DNA of 64,000 nucleotides from an uncultured Erythrobacter sp. (lineage in GTDB: Bacteria; Pseudomonadota; Alphaproteobacteria; Sphingomonadales; Sphingomonadaceae): contig NZ_CANLMB010000001.1 of assembly GCF_947492365.1 (NCBI RefSeq), positions 186,001 through 250,000 on the forward strand, given 5' to 3'. Shown here one piece after another: positions 8,793-19,115 of the stretch (the stretch's first letter is position 1; every line of letters begins with the position of its first letter). The notes below the pieces were generated by a model that saw nothing but the letters and a program-made list of their open reading frames with translations, did not search any database and had not been told where the DNA came from. The translations under genes and the position numbers were made by a program.

Positions 8793-9548
8793 ATGACTGA
8801 TTGGAAAGAAACTCAGCGTCCGGGCTTTGGCACGACGCCGCATGTCGGCGGCGCGGTTGATGCACGCGCTGATTATGATGAGGGCCTTCGGTCCTACATG
8901 CTCTCAATCTACAATTACATGGCATCGGGCGTTCTGCTGACCGGCATCGTCGCGCTGCTGTTTTCGTGGGGCGGCATGGACGGATCGATTATCGGCTCGC
9001 TTTACCAAAGCGGCAGCCCGCTGATCTGGGTTCTCAAGTTTGCACCTCTGGCCTTCATCCTCGCGATGAGCTTTGGCCTGCACAAGATGAGCCAGACGAC
9101 GCTCCAGATGGTGTTCTGGGCCTTTGCGATTGTCATGGGCATGTCGATGTCGACGATTTTCCTGGTCTTCACCAGCCAAAGCATCGCCACAACCTTCTTC
9201 GCAACGGCAGGCGCTTTTGCCGGCCTTTCGCTGTGGGGCTACACCACGAAGAAAGACATTTCCGGCTGGGGCAGCTTCCTCATCATGGGCGTGATTGGCC
9301 TTATCATCGCGATGGTGGTCAATTTCTTCCTGCAATCCGAAGCGATGGCATTCGTGATCAGCGGCATCGGCGTTCTCGTCTTTGCCGGCCTTACCGCCTA
9401 CGACACGCAGATGCTGAAGAACCAGTATGCTTACGTGCAGGGCACCGACTTTATGGGCAAGGCGATCATCATGGGCGCGACGAACCTCTATCTCGACTTC
9501 GTCAACATGTTCATGTTCCTGCTCCAGTTCCTCGGCAGCCGCGAGTAG
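8793..9548 (+). CDS. Bax inhibitor-1/YccA family membrane protein
   Basis: An inner membrane protein of about 251 residues with a soluble N-terminus (about 40 residues) followed by six or seven hydrophobic helices. The motif AYDTQMLKNQYAY near residue 205 and the closing NLYLDFVNMFMFLLQFLG are typical of the BI-1/YccA family. Homologues act as pH-sensitive calcium leak channels or interact with the FtsH protease; which applies here is unknown. I chose ATG 8793 because GGAGAAAGGG sits just upstream (8776-8785). The frame is open from 8661, but that stretch looks like a leader. A strong terminator follows at 9608. Confidence 0.92.
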   Translation: MTDWKETQRPGFGTTPHVGGAVDARADYDEGLRSYMLSIYNYMASGVLLTGIVALLFSWGGMDGSIIGSLYQSGSPLIWVLKFAPLAFILAMSFGLHKMSQTTLQMVFWAFAIVMGMSMSTIFLVFTSQSIATTFFATAGAFAGLSLWGYTTKKDISGWGSFLIMGVIGLIIAMVVNFFLQSEAMAFVISGIGVLVFAGLTAYDTQMLKNQYAYVQGTDFMGKAIIMGATNLYLDFVNMFMFLLQFLGSRE

Positions 9549-9607
9549 CCTGCTCGACAAACGGATGCTCTGGAGGGAAACTTCCAGTAAACTGTTGAAA
9601 CACTGAA

Positions 9608-9640
9608 TGCCCGGAGCCTTACCCAAGGTTCCGGGCATTT
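9608..9640 (+). terminator. intrinsic terminator after the Bax inhibitor-1 family gene
   Basis: A 13-bp stem with one G-U pair, TGCCCGGAGCCTT pairing with AAGGTTCCGGGCA across the loop ACCC, is followed by TTTGCTTTG. It sits 60 bases after the BI-1 stop. The rest of the 9549-9814 gap holds no other feature that I can support. Confidence 0.75.
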
Positions 9641-9814
9641 GCTTTGTGAGGCAGCGCGGCTAACGCTGTTGCATCCTGAGGGTCGCGCGCGGCAGACTGG
9701 CTGCGAAATCTGTCCGCAGGTGGCACATGGCGCTTCACTTGCGAGCAAGGCCGGCGCTGCCATGGTAGCAGCCGCGATTAACTCGGGGACCGGTCCACCG
9801 GGGCCGGAGGATTT

Positions 9815-10789
9815 ATGAGAGGCAATTCGAGAATGGGCAGATCTTCGAAAGAATCGAAACTGGCGAAGCGTGGCGGCGCGATGGCTGCTCCGGTCAAGAT
9901 CACCGCGATTGCGGTTTCGCTCGCCATGCTGGGGGCCTGCGCCACCGTTCCCGAGGCACCGCCAGCTCCGCCACCGCCTCCTCCTCCTCCGCCGCCGGCT
10001 GAAGTCATTCCCTACCGTCCGCTACCCCCCGGCGGAGCGTCCTATGTGATGGAAATTCCGGGCAAGAATCTGTTCGGCAAGCGCCAGACGGTCAATCGCG
10101 GCCTCTCGGCAGATGAAAGGGTATGGCACTTCCGCTCCGCCTGGAACGTCGCGGCGCTCAATTGCGTAACCGCGCAATACGAACCCGTGCTCACCGCCTA
10201 TAGCGCCTATATCAGCGATCATGCGGGTGCCTTGGGCGCGGTGAATGACCGGATCGATGCCGAATATCGCCGCGAGGCTGGGGCACGTCGCGCAGGCATT
10301 CTGGCGCGTCAGTCGCATATGACCTCGGTCTATAATTTCTTCGCCCTGCCGCCCGCCCGCTCGCGCTTTTGCCGCGCCGCGCTCGAGATCTCGAACCGCT
10401 ATTCGCTGGCACCCGTCGATCCGATCGAGTTTGCCAAGGACAATTTTGACCTGATCGAGGAGCCGTTCGAGCTGTTCTTTGAGGAATATGAGCAATATCA
10501 GCGCGCCTCGGCCGAATGGGACGAGAAATATGGCGAGCAATATGGTGCATCGCAGCCCGGCTGGGTTGCCGTGCAAGAGGCGCGCGCCAACGGGATCGCT
10601 GTGCCAAGCGTCGGCGATGCGCCCGCATCCACGCTGGCCGCGCCGACTACGCCTGCTGGCGCAGTCACTGACCCTGCCACCGGCCTTGCGGTGCCCGTCG
10701 TGCCGGTAGCGGAAGGTTTCGTCTCGCAGCCGGTCACGCAGCCAGTGTCTCAGGATGACGGCGGCGCGCAGACAGATTCGCCGCAATAG
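9815..10789 (+). CDS. proline-rich lipoprotein of unknown function
   Basis: A 324-residue protein. ATG 9815 is preceded by GGAGG (9805-9809), which favours it over the internal ATG at 9881. With the long start, a basic n-region (about 26 residues) precedes the hydrophobic segment ITAIAVSLAMLGAC, whose LGAC lipobox predicts lipidation at about Cys42. A run of ten prolines follows, then a globular part with a conserved-looking block (RVWHFRSAWNVAALNC, SVYNFFALPPARSRFCRAA) holding two cysteines, and a disordered Ala/Pro/Thr/Val tail. It is probably outer membrane or periplasmic. I do not recognise a named family; homologues are expected in related genera. Confidence 0.7.
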   Translation: MRGNSRMGRSSKESKLAKRGGAMAAPVKITAIAVSLAMLGACATVPEAPPAPPPPPPPPPPAEVIPYRPLPPGGASYVMEIPGKNLFGKRQTVNRGLSADERVWHFRSAWNVAALNCVTAQYEPVLTAYSAYISDHAGALGAVNDRIDAEYRREAGARRAGILARQSHMTSVYNFFALPPARSRFCRAALEISNRYSLAPVDPIEFAKDNFDLIEEPFELFFEEYEQYQRASAEWDEKYGEQYGASQPGWVAVQEARANGIAVPSVGDAPASTLAAPTTPAGAVTDPATGLAVPVVPVAEGFVSQPVTQPVSQDDGGAQTDSPQ

Positions 10790-10841
10790 AGCTGCGATGC
10801 AGCAACATCTTGCCCAGCGCAATCCGACAAGCTAGTCGTGC

Positions 10842-11022
10842 GCGCATGCGCCGGTAACGGGAATGCGGTGCGCCCCAAAAGGGCAATTCCGCAGCTGTCC
10901 CTGCAACTGTAAGCGGCGAGCTTTTGATCCGCGCTCCAGCTGGAGCAATCACTGGGCATAACGCCCGGGAAGATGTGTCAAAAGCCTCGACCCGTGAGCC
11001 AGGAGACCGACCGGAGCATGTC
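10842..11022 (+). ncRNA. cobalamin (AdoCbl) riboswitch
   Basis: The hallmark segments appear in order: GGGAATGCGGTG (about 10859-10870), GCAGCTGTCCCTGCAACTGTAAG (about 10891-10913), CACTGGG (10950-10956), CCCGGGAAGATGTG and the B12 box GAGCCAGGAGACC (10996-11008). It lies about 120 bases before the BtuB-like receptor on the same strand. The element should bind adenosylcobalamin and lower receptor expression when the vitamin is plentiful. The spacer contains a GCCGG...CCGGC hairpin (about 11087-11106), but I cannot tell whether control is by termination or by masking of the ribosome binding site. Confidence 0.93.
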
Positions 11023-11140
11023 GCTTGTGGCTTTGCTCAGGGATTGGCAGGGCGCGAAGATCTTTCGTTTCGAGCGACGAATAGTGCGCCGGGCTTTTGT
11101 CCGGCCGTAGTTCTGGCTCGATCTGAAAGGATCACATGAA

Positions 11141-13129
11141 ATGAAGTTCCAATCCTTGTTTGCAGGGGCGTCGATCTGCGCGCTTGCTCTATCCGCATCC
11201 GCACTGGCGCAGGATGAAGCGGTGTCTGATGCGGGTGATGCGCCCCAGACCGAAGATGGCGAGGTTGAATATATCGCTATTCCCGATGCGCGCCGGATCG
11301 ATTCAAACACCATCCTTGTCCGCGCCGACCGCACCGATAGCGGGCTGTCCTTGAGCGACTATACTGGCTCTGCCACAATCGTCTCGGCGGAGGAGATGGA
11401 GCAGCGACAGGTGCGCGATGTCGCCGATGTGCTGCGCGATGTGCCCGGCGTGGCGGTTAGCAGCGTTGCGGGGCAGACCCAATTGCGCCTGCGCGGATCC
11501 GAAGCCAACCATGTGCTGGTTCTGGTTGACGGGATCGAAGTTTCCGATCCGTTTTCGGGCGAGTTCGATATCGGCACCTTGCAGGCCGAGATCGGCAGCC
11601 GGGTCGAGGTGCTGCGCGGGCCGCAATCCGCGCTTTATGGCTCGGACGCCATTGGCGGCGTCGTCGCCTATGACAGTCGCAGTTTCAGCGGGTTTGGGGC
11701 GCGGATCGAAGGCGGCACCAACAACACGATCAACGGCGCGGCGCGATGGGGTTATAATCTCAACGGGTTTGATGTCTCGCTCTCGGCCACGGTGGTGAGC
11801 ACTGACGGCGAGCCAAACGCCCGCCCAATCAATGGCGGCGGCACGCGCGATATCGGGCGCGACAGCTACACCGTGTCGGGCAAGATCGCAGTGCCGGTGA
11901 CGGACAATTTCGCCCTGCGCGCCGCTGCCCGCTACATCCGCACCGAGGGGCAGTTCAACGACCAGAACTTCTTCCTTACCGGCCCCACTTTCGGCTTCGT
12001 CGTCGACAGCCCGGAAACGCGTTTCGAGAATGAAGCGATCTATGCGCTGGTCGGGGCCAAGCTTGAACTGGCCGACAACCGCTGGAGCCACGATCTCTCT
12101 GCGCAATTGGCCGATATCACCCGCGACACGTTTGGCGCATTCGGTCCGAGCAATGCGAGCGAAGGCGACCGGCTCAAGGCCTCTTACGTCACTTCCTACC
12201 GGCCAACAGGCGGCCATAGCATCACCTTCGCCGCCGATTGGGAGCGCGAGCAGTTCCGCAACGCCACGCCCGGCGGTTTCGCGTTCAACGGGCAGCGCGA
12301 GATCGAGAATGTCGGGCTGGTGGGCGAATATCGCTATGCAGGCGAGCGTTTCGATTTTTCGGCCGCGATCCGTCACGATATCAATGACCGTTTCGCCGAC
12401 GAAACGACTTTTCAAGTCGGCGCAGGCTTCAATCTGACCGAAAGCACACGCCTGCGCGCCTCGGCTGGTTCGGGGATCAAGAATCCGGGCTTCTTCGAGC
12501 TGTTCGGCTTCGTCGATGGCCGCTTCATCGGCAATGCCGACCTGACGCCGGAAAAATCGACCAGTTGGGAGGTCGGGATTGAGCAAAGCCTGCTCGGCGG
12601 TGATGCGACTCTGTCTGCGACCTATTTCGATGCGACGCTGGAGGACGAGATTTTCACGACCTTCCCTGCGCCGACCTTTGTCGCAACACCCGCCAATCGC
12701 ACGACTGACAGCAACCAGCGCGGCGTCGAACTGGCGCTCTCGGCGCAGATCGCGGAGCAATGGAGCCTTAACGCGGCCTATGCCTATCTCGACGCCGAAG
12801 AGAATGGCGTGACCGAAGTCCGCCGCCCGGAAAGCATCGCCAGCGCTGCGCTCACATGGACTGCACCGCAAGAGGCCGCATCGGCGACCCTTGTGATCCG
12901 CCACAATGGATCGACCGAAGACCTTGCTTTCCTTGATCCGAGCTTTGTGCCGACGCGCGTGACGCTCGACGATTACACGCTGGTCAATCTGAACGCGCGG
13001 GTCCGGTTGGCGGCCGGGCTGTACCTGTTTGCACGGGCGGAAAACCTGCTTGATGAGAACTACGAGCAGGTTTTCAGCTTCGTCTCTCCCGGTCGCAGTG
13101 TGATCGCTGGTTTCGAAGCGACGTTCTAA
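11141..13129 (+). CDS. btuB: TonB-dependent outer membrane receptor, BtuB-like (cobalamin)
   Basis: A 662-residue outer membrane receptor. Signal peptide about residues 1-23 (ALALSASALAQ). The plug domain contains ATIVSAEEMEQRQVRDVADVLRDVPGVAV, LRLRGSEANHVLVLVDGIEV and RVEVLRGPQSALYGSDAIGGVV. A 22-stranded barrel-like region follows and ends in phenylalanine (ATF), as expected for BamA-dependent insertion. The cobalamin riboswitch immediately upstream makes vitamin B12 or another corrinoid the likely ligand. Uptake needs TonB-ExbBD, which is not in this window. The start ATG 11141 follows GAAAGG at 11125-11130. An overlapping ATG at 11136 runs straight into a stop and is not used. Confidence 0.92.
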   Translation: MKFQSLFAGASICALALSASALAQDEAVSDAGDAPQTEDGEVEYIAIPDARRIDSNTILVRADRTDSGLSLSDYTGSATIVSAEEMEQRQVRDVADVLRDVPGVAVSSVAGQTQLRLRGSEANHVLVLVDGIEVSDPFSGEFDIGTLQAEIGSRVEVLRGPQSALYGSDAIGGVVAYDSRSFSGFGARIEGGTNNTINGAARWGYNLNGFDVSLSATVVSTDGEPNARPINGGGTRDIGRDSYTVSGKIAVPVTDNFALRAAARYIRTEGQFNDQNFFLTGPTFGFVVDSPETRFENEAIYALVGAKLELADNRWSHDLSAQLADITRDTFGAFGPSNASEGDRLKASYVTSYRPTGGHSITFAADWEREQFRNATPGGFAFNGQREIENVGLVGEYRYAGERFDFSAAIRHDINDRFADETTFQVGAGFNLTESTRLRASAGSGIKNPGFFELFGFVDGRFIGNADLTPEKSTSWEVGIEQSLLGGDATLSATYFDATLEDEIFTTFPAPTFVATPANRTTDSNQRGVELALSAQIAEQWSLNAAYAYLDAEENGVTEVRRPESIASAALTWTAPQEAASATLVIRHNGSTEDLAFLDPSFVPTRVTLDDYTLVNLNARVRLAAGLYLFARAENLLDENYEQVFSFVSPGRSVIAGFEATF

Positions 13130-13143
13130 ACTCTCGCAATCTG

Positions 13144-14227
<1,084 letters not shown>

Positions 14228-14231
14228 TGCC

Positions 14232-15353
14232 ATGGCGATCACTTCGATAGATCAGATCGGTTCGGCGGGGCGGCTGGTGGTCAAGATCGGCAGCGCGCTG
14301 CTGGTCGAGAATGGCGCGCCTGCTCTTTCGCGGCTTGCGACGCTGGCCAAGGACATTGCCAAATTGGGGGCAGGCGGCACGCAGATCATCGTTGTCAGCT
14401 CGGGAGCGATTGCGCTGGGCGCAGCGAAACTAGGCCTTCCCAAAGGCGGCCGCGCGAGCCTTGCCGATGCGCAGGCAGCCGCCTCTGTCGGGCAGGTCGC
14501 GCTGGCGCAATTGTGGGGCGAGGCGCTGGGTGAGCACGGCATCACCGCTGCGCAAATGCTAGTGACAATTGGCGATCTCGAAGACCGGCGGCGCTATCTC
14601 AACGCGGCGGCTACGCTCGACCGCTTGCTCGAAGAGGGCGTGGTGCCGGTGGTCAACGAGAATGACAGCGTTGCGACAGAGGAAATCCGTTTCGGCGACA
14701 ATGACAGGCTCGCAGCGCGGGTCGCGCAGGCGGCGAATGCGCAAGGCGTGTTGCTGCTGTCGGATGTCGACGGCCTTTATGACCGCGCGCCCTCCGACCC
14801 CGACGCGAAACTGATCGAGCGGGTCGAAGGCGTTACGCCTGAAGTGATCGCAATGGCGGGCGAGGAATCGGGGTCGGGGCTAGGCTCTGGCGGGATGAAG
14901 GCGAAACTTCAGGCCGCGCGTATTGCCGAACGCGCAGGCATCACCTTGGCGATCATCAATGGCACGGGCGATCATGCGATTTCTGGTGCGATAAAGTCAG
15001 GGCGCGGGACGGTTTTCCTCCCCGTTCGCAGCGACAATGCGCGCAAGAGCTGGCTTGGCGGGAGGCTCGCCCCCGAAGGTGTGCTGACCGTTGACGCAGG
15101 CTGCGTCGAAGCTTTGTCGGGAGGTGCGAGCCTGCTTGCGGCGGGCCTCACCGAAGTGGAAGGCGAGTTTGATCGCGGAGCGCTTGTGAGCCTGCACGGG
15201 CCGAAGGGCGAGCGGCTGGGGCAAGGGCTGGTCGAATATTCCGCCGCTGAATGCCGCGCGATTGCGGGGCTGAAGCAGGGTGAGCAGGAGGCCGAATTGG
15301 GCTATGTCCCGCGCGCGGCTGTCGTACACCGCGATCATATGGTGCATTCGTGA
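14232..15353 (+). CDS. proB: glutamate 5-kinase
   Basis: The first enzyme of proline synthesis, phosphorylating glutamate in the cytoplasm. 373 residues: an amino acid kinase domain (LVVKIGSALLVENG, IVVSSGAIALGAAKLGL, VPVVNENDSVATEEIRFGDNDRLAA, GSGGMKAKLQAARIAERAG), then a C-terminal PUA domain (about 285-373), the full-length architecture. I chose ATG 14232, five bases after obgE, over an upstream in-frame ATG at 14178 inside obgE. Its TGA overlaps the GTG start of the next gene, so obgE, proB and the epimerase-like gene form a tight operon. Obg-proB adjacency is common in alphaproteobacteria. Confidence 0.96.
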   Translation: MAITSIDQIGSAGRLVVKIGSALLVENGAPALSRLATLAKDIAKLGAGGTQIIVVSSGAIALGAAKLGLPKGGRASLADAQAAASVGQVALAQLWGEALGEHGITAAQMLVTIGDLEDRRRYLNAAATLDRLLEEGVVPVVNENDSVATEEIRFGDNDRLAARVAQAANAQGVLLLSDVDGLYDRAPSDPDAKLIERVEGVTPEVIAMAGEESGSGLGSGGMKAKLQAARIAERAGITLAIINGTGDHAISGAIKSGRGTVFLPVRSDNARKSWLGGRLAPEGVLTVDAGCVEALSGGASLLAAGLTEVEGEFDRGALVSLHGPKGERLGQGLVEYSAAECRAIAGLKQGEQEAELGYVPRAAVVHRDHMVHS

Positions 15354-16258
15354 GCGTCTACGCGATCACCGGCGCAACCGGCTTTGTCGGTGCGGCGACG
15401 CTGGATGAGGCGTTGGATGCGGGCCATCAGGTCCGCGCGCTGACACGCAAGCCGCAAGGTCCACGCGAAGGCGTCGAATGGGTTGCAGGCACCCTGTCTG
15501 ACGAGTCCGCTCTGGTGGAGCTGTGCCAAGGCGCGGATGCGGTGATCCACATTGCGGGCCTCACCAACACGCCTGATCCGGCGCTGTTCGAGACCGCCAA
15601 TGTTACCGGCACCGCCAACGCAATCGCAGCGGCGAAAGCAGCCAAGGTGAAGCGCTTCGTCTTCGTCTCCTCGCTCTCCGCGCGCGAACCGGATTTATCG
15701 CTCTACGGAGCTTCCAAAGCGCGCGCCGAGGAGCTGGTGCAAGCGAGCGGCCTCGACTGGACCATCGTGCGCCCACCTGCCGTCTATGGCCCGCGCGACA
15801 ATGACATGTTCGAACTGTTCCGCTCGGCGCGTTTCGGCCTCGTCCCGCTGCCGCCCAAAGGCGCGACGTCGATCATCCATGTGAGCGATCTGGCGCGGCT
15901 GTTGCTGGCACTCGCGGGCCGCAAGGGGCTGAAAACTATCTACGAACCCGATGATGGCCGCGAAGGTGGCTGGTCGCATAAGGAGATGGGGCAGGCCATC
16001 GGTCGCGCGGTTGGCAAAAGCTCGGTGCTCGCGCTCAACCTGCCTGCCGGAGTGCTGAAAGTCGCAGCAAAAGCCGACAAGCTGCTGCGTGGTGACAAGG
16101 CCAAGCTGACCGCAGACCGCGTTGGCTATATGCTCCATCCCAACTGGGTCGCGCGCTCGGACAGAGCCGTGCCGCTCGACATCTGGCAGCCGCAGATCGG
16201 TGGTGAGGAAGGCCTCAAGCAAACCGCGCAATGGTACGAGGCCGAAGGCTGGTATTAG
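15350..16258 (+). CDS. NAD(P)-dependent epimerase/dehydratase-like (extended SDR) protein
   Basis: A 302-residue extended short-chain dehydrogenase. The Rossmann motif TGATGFVGAATLDEAL (about 6-21) is the GxxGxxG nucleotide site. An NVTGTANAIAAAKAAKVKRFVFVSS strand and a YGASK motif (Y-x-x-x-K, about 119-123) carry the catalytic Tyr and Lys, followed by IVRPPAVYGP. The substrate cannot be read from sequence; relatives include nucleoside-sugar epimerases and complex I assembly-type NDUFA9-like proteins. It starts at a GTG overlapping the proB stop and ends four bases before the convergent cysH stop. Confidence 0.85.
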   Translation: MSVYAITGATGFVGAATLDEALDAGHQVRALTRKPQGPREGVEWVAGTLSDESALVELCQGADAVIHIAGLTNTPDPALFETANVTGTANAIAAAKAAKVKRFVFVSSLSAREPDLSLYGASKARAEELVQASGLDWTIVRPPAVYGPRDNDMFELFRSARFGLVPLPPKGATSIIHVSDLARLLLALAGRKGLKTIYEPDDGREGGWSHKEMGQAIGRAVGKSSVLALNLPAGVLKVAAKADKLLRGDKAKLTADRVGYMLHPNWVARSDRAVPLDIWQPQIGGEEGLKQTAQWYEAEGWY

Positions 16259-16262
16259 CGCC

Positions 16263-17021
16263 TTAGAGGAACGGTTCCTCGCCCGGCTTGTGGATGCCGC
16301 ATTCGGTCTTGTCCCAACCCTTCCAGCGGCCCGAGCGCGGGTCTTCGCCCGGTGCGACTTTGTGGGTGCAGGGCTCGCAGCCAATCGACGGGAAGCCTTT
16401 GGCGACCAGCGGGTGTGCAGGCAGATCGTGCGCCTTGAAATAGTCCGCGATTTCGTCCGCGCTCCAGTCGATCAGCGGATTGATCTTGAGGCGTCCGGCG
16501 GCGTCTGACGTGTCCACTTCGAAACGCGGCAGGTTCGCGCGGGTCGAGGACTGGAACGATTTGCGTCCGGTAAAACTCGCATCGAACCGGTCGAGCGCCT
16601 TCGCAAGCGGCTTCACCTTGCGGATCTCGCAGCAGCCATCGGGATCGTAGGACCAGCGCAGGCCCGTCTCGTCCTTCGTGGCAAGATCATCGGGATCAGG
16701 CGTCAGGATTTGCAGATTGGTCAGGCCGATTTTCTCCGCCACCAGGTCGCGATATTCGAGCGTCTCGGCAAAGTGTTTGCCGGTGTCGAGGAACAGGACA
16801 GGGATGTTGGGATCAACCTGCGCGACAAGGTGCAGCAGCACCGCGCTTTCCGCGCCAAAGCTGGACACAATCGCAATATCGCCCGCCAGATTGCCCTTGA
16901 TTACTCCTTCGAGCATTTCGAGCGTCGAGGAGCCGCGGAACATGCGGTTGAGCCGCACCGCGTCATGCTCAGAAAAGCGCGGGCTGGCGTCGAGCCGGTC
17001 GATCTTGCGCACTTCGTTCAT
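16263..17021 (-). CDS. cysH: phosphoadenylyl/adenylyl-sulfate reductase
   Basis: Reduces activated sulfate to sulfite in the cytoplasm. 252 residues: IVSSFGAESAVLLHLVA (about 52-68, the PP-loop-like nucleotide site), VLFLDTGKHFAETLEYRD, the cysteine pair in PDGCCEIRKVKPL, KINPLIDWSADEI, a second pair in GCEPCT, and the catalytic ECGIH near the C-terminus. The CC and CxxC pairs are those that bind a [4Fe-4S] cluster in APS reductases, so APS rather than PAPS is the likely substrate. Its ATG overlaps the DUF934 stop upstream, in one minus-strand sulfur operon. Confidence 0.95.
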   Translation of the reverse strand: MNEVRKIDRLDASPRFSEHDAVRLNRMFRGSSTLEMLEGVIKGNLAGDIAIVSSFGAESAVLLHLVAQVDPNIPVLFLDTGKHFAETLEYRDLVAEKIGLTNLQILTPDPDDLATKDETGLRWSYDPDGCCEIRKVKPLAKALDRFDASFTGRKSFQSSTRANLPRFEVDTSDAAGRLKINPLIDWSADEIADYFKAHDLPAHPLVAKGFPSIGCEPCTHKVAPGEDPRSGRWKGWDKTECGIHKPGEEPFL

Positions 17022-17494
17022 TGGTCTGCTCCGGCGCCCGCTCCGTGGCGGATTTCCTGAATCGTGCGTCGCCCATCGGTCGTGCGCTGGTAGACATTGT
17101 CCCAGGTTGAAAAGGCGCGGCGCGCATCTTCTTCGTCGAGCGTCTGGTCGGGGGCAAAGGCGTCAAAACCGCAGCGGCGCATATGGCTGAGCTGGTCCAC
17201 GCCCAGATCGCCAACTGCGCGCAATTCGCCGGTGTATCCCGCTTCGCGCAGGATGCGGGCAGAGGAATAGCCGCGCCCGTCGCCGAAGGTCGGGAAGTTG
17301 ACCTCGATCAGCGCGAGCCGGTCGAGAAATGGCAAGAGTTCGCGTGCATCGTCACCCGGCTCGATCCGGACAGCGGTGGCGTTGGTCTGGTCGCAGCATG
17401 CATCGACGGTGACCGTGCCGTGATCGGCAGGCTCGTCGTCGCGGAAGCGGAATTGCACTTCGTCGGGGCTGGTTCCGAGGTCGGAATTATCCAT
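17018..17494 (-). CDS. DUF934 protein of the sulfite reduction operon
   Basis: About 158 residues from the ATG at 17494. A longer frame upstream runs inside cysI and is not needed. The segment LPFLDRLALIEVNFPTFGDGRGYSSARILREAGYTGELRAVGDLGVDQLSHMRRCGFDAF is the typical DUF934 core, a family almost always found between cysI and cysH in alpha- and gammaproteobacteria and thought to help sulfite reduction. It overlaps the end of cysI by 8 bases and its stop overlaps the cysH ATG, so all three are coupled. No cofactor motif is visible; the molecular role is unknown. Confidence 0.88.
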   Translation of the reverse strand: MDNSDLGTSPDEVQFRFRDDEPADHGTVTVDACCDQTNATAVRIEPGDDARELLPFLDRLALIEVNFPTFGDGRGYSSARILREAGYTGELRAVGDLGVDQLSHMRRCGFDAFAPDQTLDEEDARRAFSTWDNVYQRTTDGRRTIQEIRHGAGAGADQ

Positions 17495-19115
17495 AAAGCG
17501 CCTCCTTGAACGGCTCCATGCCGATGCGTCTGTATGTGTCGAGGAAGCGCTCCTCACCCTCCCGCCGATCGAGATAGACATCGGTGACTTTCTCGACCGC
17601 TTCGATCACGCCGTCCTCGGTAAAGCCGGGGCCGGTGATCTTGGCGAGGGAGACGTCTTCCGCCTCGCTGCCGCCTAATGAAAGCTGATAGTTTTCAACG
17701 CCTTTGCGGTCGACCCCAAGGATGCCGATATGGCCCGCATGGTGGTGCCCGCAGGCATTGATGCAGCCGGAGATTTTGAGCTTCAACTCGCCCAGCCTGC
17801 CGGTCTTGCCGCTCGCATCGAAGCGTTCGGAAATGCGCTGTGCGAGCGGGATCGAGCGGGCATTGGCGAGCGCGCAATAGTCGAGGCCAGGGCAGGCGAT
17901 CATATCCTCGATCGAGTCCATATTGGGCGAGCCAAGGCCAGCCGCATCGAGCTCGGTCCACAGAGCATGCAGGTCTTCAATCCTCACATGTGGCAGGACA
18001 ACATTCTGGGTGTGCATGATGCGCAGTTCGTCAAAGCTGTATTGCTTGGCCAGCTGCGCCATCAGTCGCATCTGGTCGCCCGTCGCATCGCCGGGAATGC
18101 CGCCGACCGGCTTCAGCGAGATCACCGCGCTGACATAGGCATCATGCTTGTGGCGATTGGTGTTGCGGTCGACCCACAGCGCAAAGTCTGGGTCGGAGCG
18201 GTCAACTTGCTTGGCTCCGTCTGCGAAGGCCGGATCGGCAAAGAACGGCTTGATCCGCTCCAGCTCCTCGCGCGGTGGCTCGATGCCTTGGCTGAGCAAA
18301 TGCGCGAATTCTTCCTCGACCTGGCTGGTGTATTCGCCCTTGCCCAACTCGTGGACGAGGATCTTGATCCGCGCCTTGTACTTGTTGTCGCGCCGTCCAT
18401 AGCGGTTGTAAACGCGCAGGCACGCCTCGGCATAGGTGATCAGCTGATCGAGCGGGACAAAGTCGCGGATCATCGGCGCGATCATGGGCGTGCGTCCCAT
18501 GCCGCCACCGACAAAGAAGCGCGCGCCAAGCTCACCCGACTGTTCGACGATCTGGATGCCAATGTCGTGCAGCCGCATCGCCGCGCGGTCTTTCGAGCTA
18601 GCGATCACCGCGATCTTGAACTTGCGCGGCAGATATGTGAATTCGGGATGGAAGCTCGACCATTGGCGCAGCAGTTCGGCATAGGGGCGCGGATCGACCA
18701 ACTCGTCATGCGAGGCCCCTGCGAAATGATCGGACGAGATGTTGCGGATGCAGTTCCCGCTGGTCTGGATCGCATGCATCTCGACCCTGGCAAGGTCGGC
18801 GAGAATGTCTGCGGCATCCTCCAGCTTGATCCAGTTATATTGCAGGTTCTGGCGCGTGGTGAAGTGGCCATAGCCGCGGTCATATTTGTCGGCGATATCG
18901 GCCAAGGCGGTCATCTGTTCGCTGTTCAGAGTGCCATAGGGGATCGCGACGCGCAGCATATAGGCGTGCAGCTGAAGATAGAGGCCGTTCATCAGCCGCA
19001 GTGGCTTGAACTGGTCTTCGGTCAGCTTGCCTTCGAGCCGGCGACGCGCCTGATCGCGGAATTCCTCCACGCGCGCATCGACCATGGCCTGATCGTAATT
19101 GTCGTATTTATACAT
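17487..19115 (-). CDS. cysI: nitrite/sulfite reductase hemoprotein
   Basis: A 542-residue siroheme and [4Fe-4S] enzyme for the six-electron reduction of sulfite to sulfide. Two ferredoxin-like and siroheme-binding halves are visible: YGHFTTRQNLQYNWIKL (about 81-97) with TSGNCIRNISSDHFAG, and the cluster motifs CPGLDYC and CINACGHHHAGHIG (about 405-460) that bind the cluster and siroheme. Flanked by DUF934/cysH and DUF2849/cobA, it is assigned to sulfite rather than nitrite reduction. No cysJ flavoprotein gene is adjacent, so ferredoxin or another donor is likely. The ATG touches the DUF2849 stop. Confidence 0.95.
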   Translation of the reverse strand: MYKYDNYDQAMVDARVEEFRDQARRRLEGKLTEDQFKPLRLMNGLYLQLHAYMLRVAIPYGTLNSEQMTALADIADKYDRGYGHFTTRQNLQYNWIKLEDAADILADLARVEMHAIQTSGNCIRNISSDHFAGASHDELVDPRPYAELLRQWSSFHPEFTYLPRKFKIAVIASSKDRAAMRLHDIGIQIVEQSGELGARFFVGGGMGRTPMIAPMIRDFVPLDQLITYAEACLRVYNRYGRRDNKYKARIKILVHELGKGEYTSQVEEEFAHLLSQGIEPPREELERIKPFFADPAFADGAKQVDRSDPDFALWVDRNTNRHKHDAYVSAVISLKPVGGIPGDATGDQMRLMAQLAKQYSFDELRIMHTQNVVLPHVRIEDLHALWTELDAAGLGSPNMDSIEDMIACPGLDYCALANARSIPLAQRISERFDASGKTGRLGELKLKISGCINACGHHHAGHIGILGVDRKGVENYQLSLGGSEAEDVSLAKITGPGFTEDGVIEAVEKVTDVYLDRREGEERFLDTYRRIGMEPFKEALYG

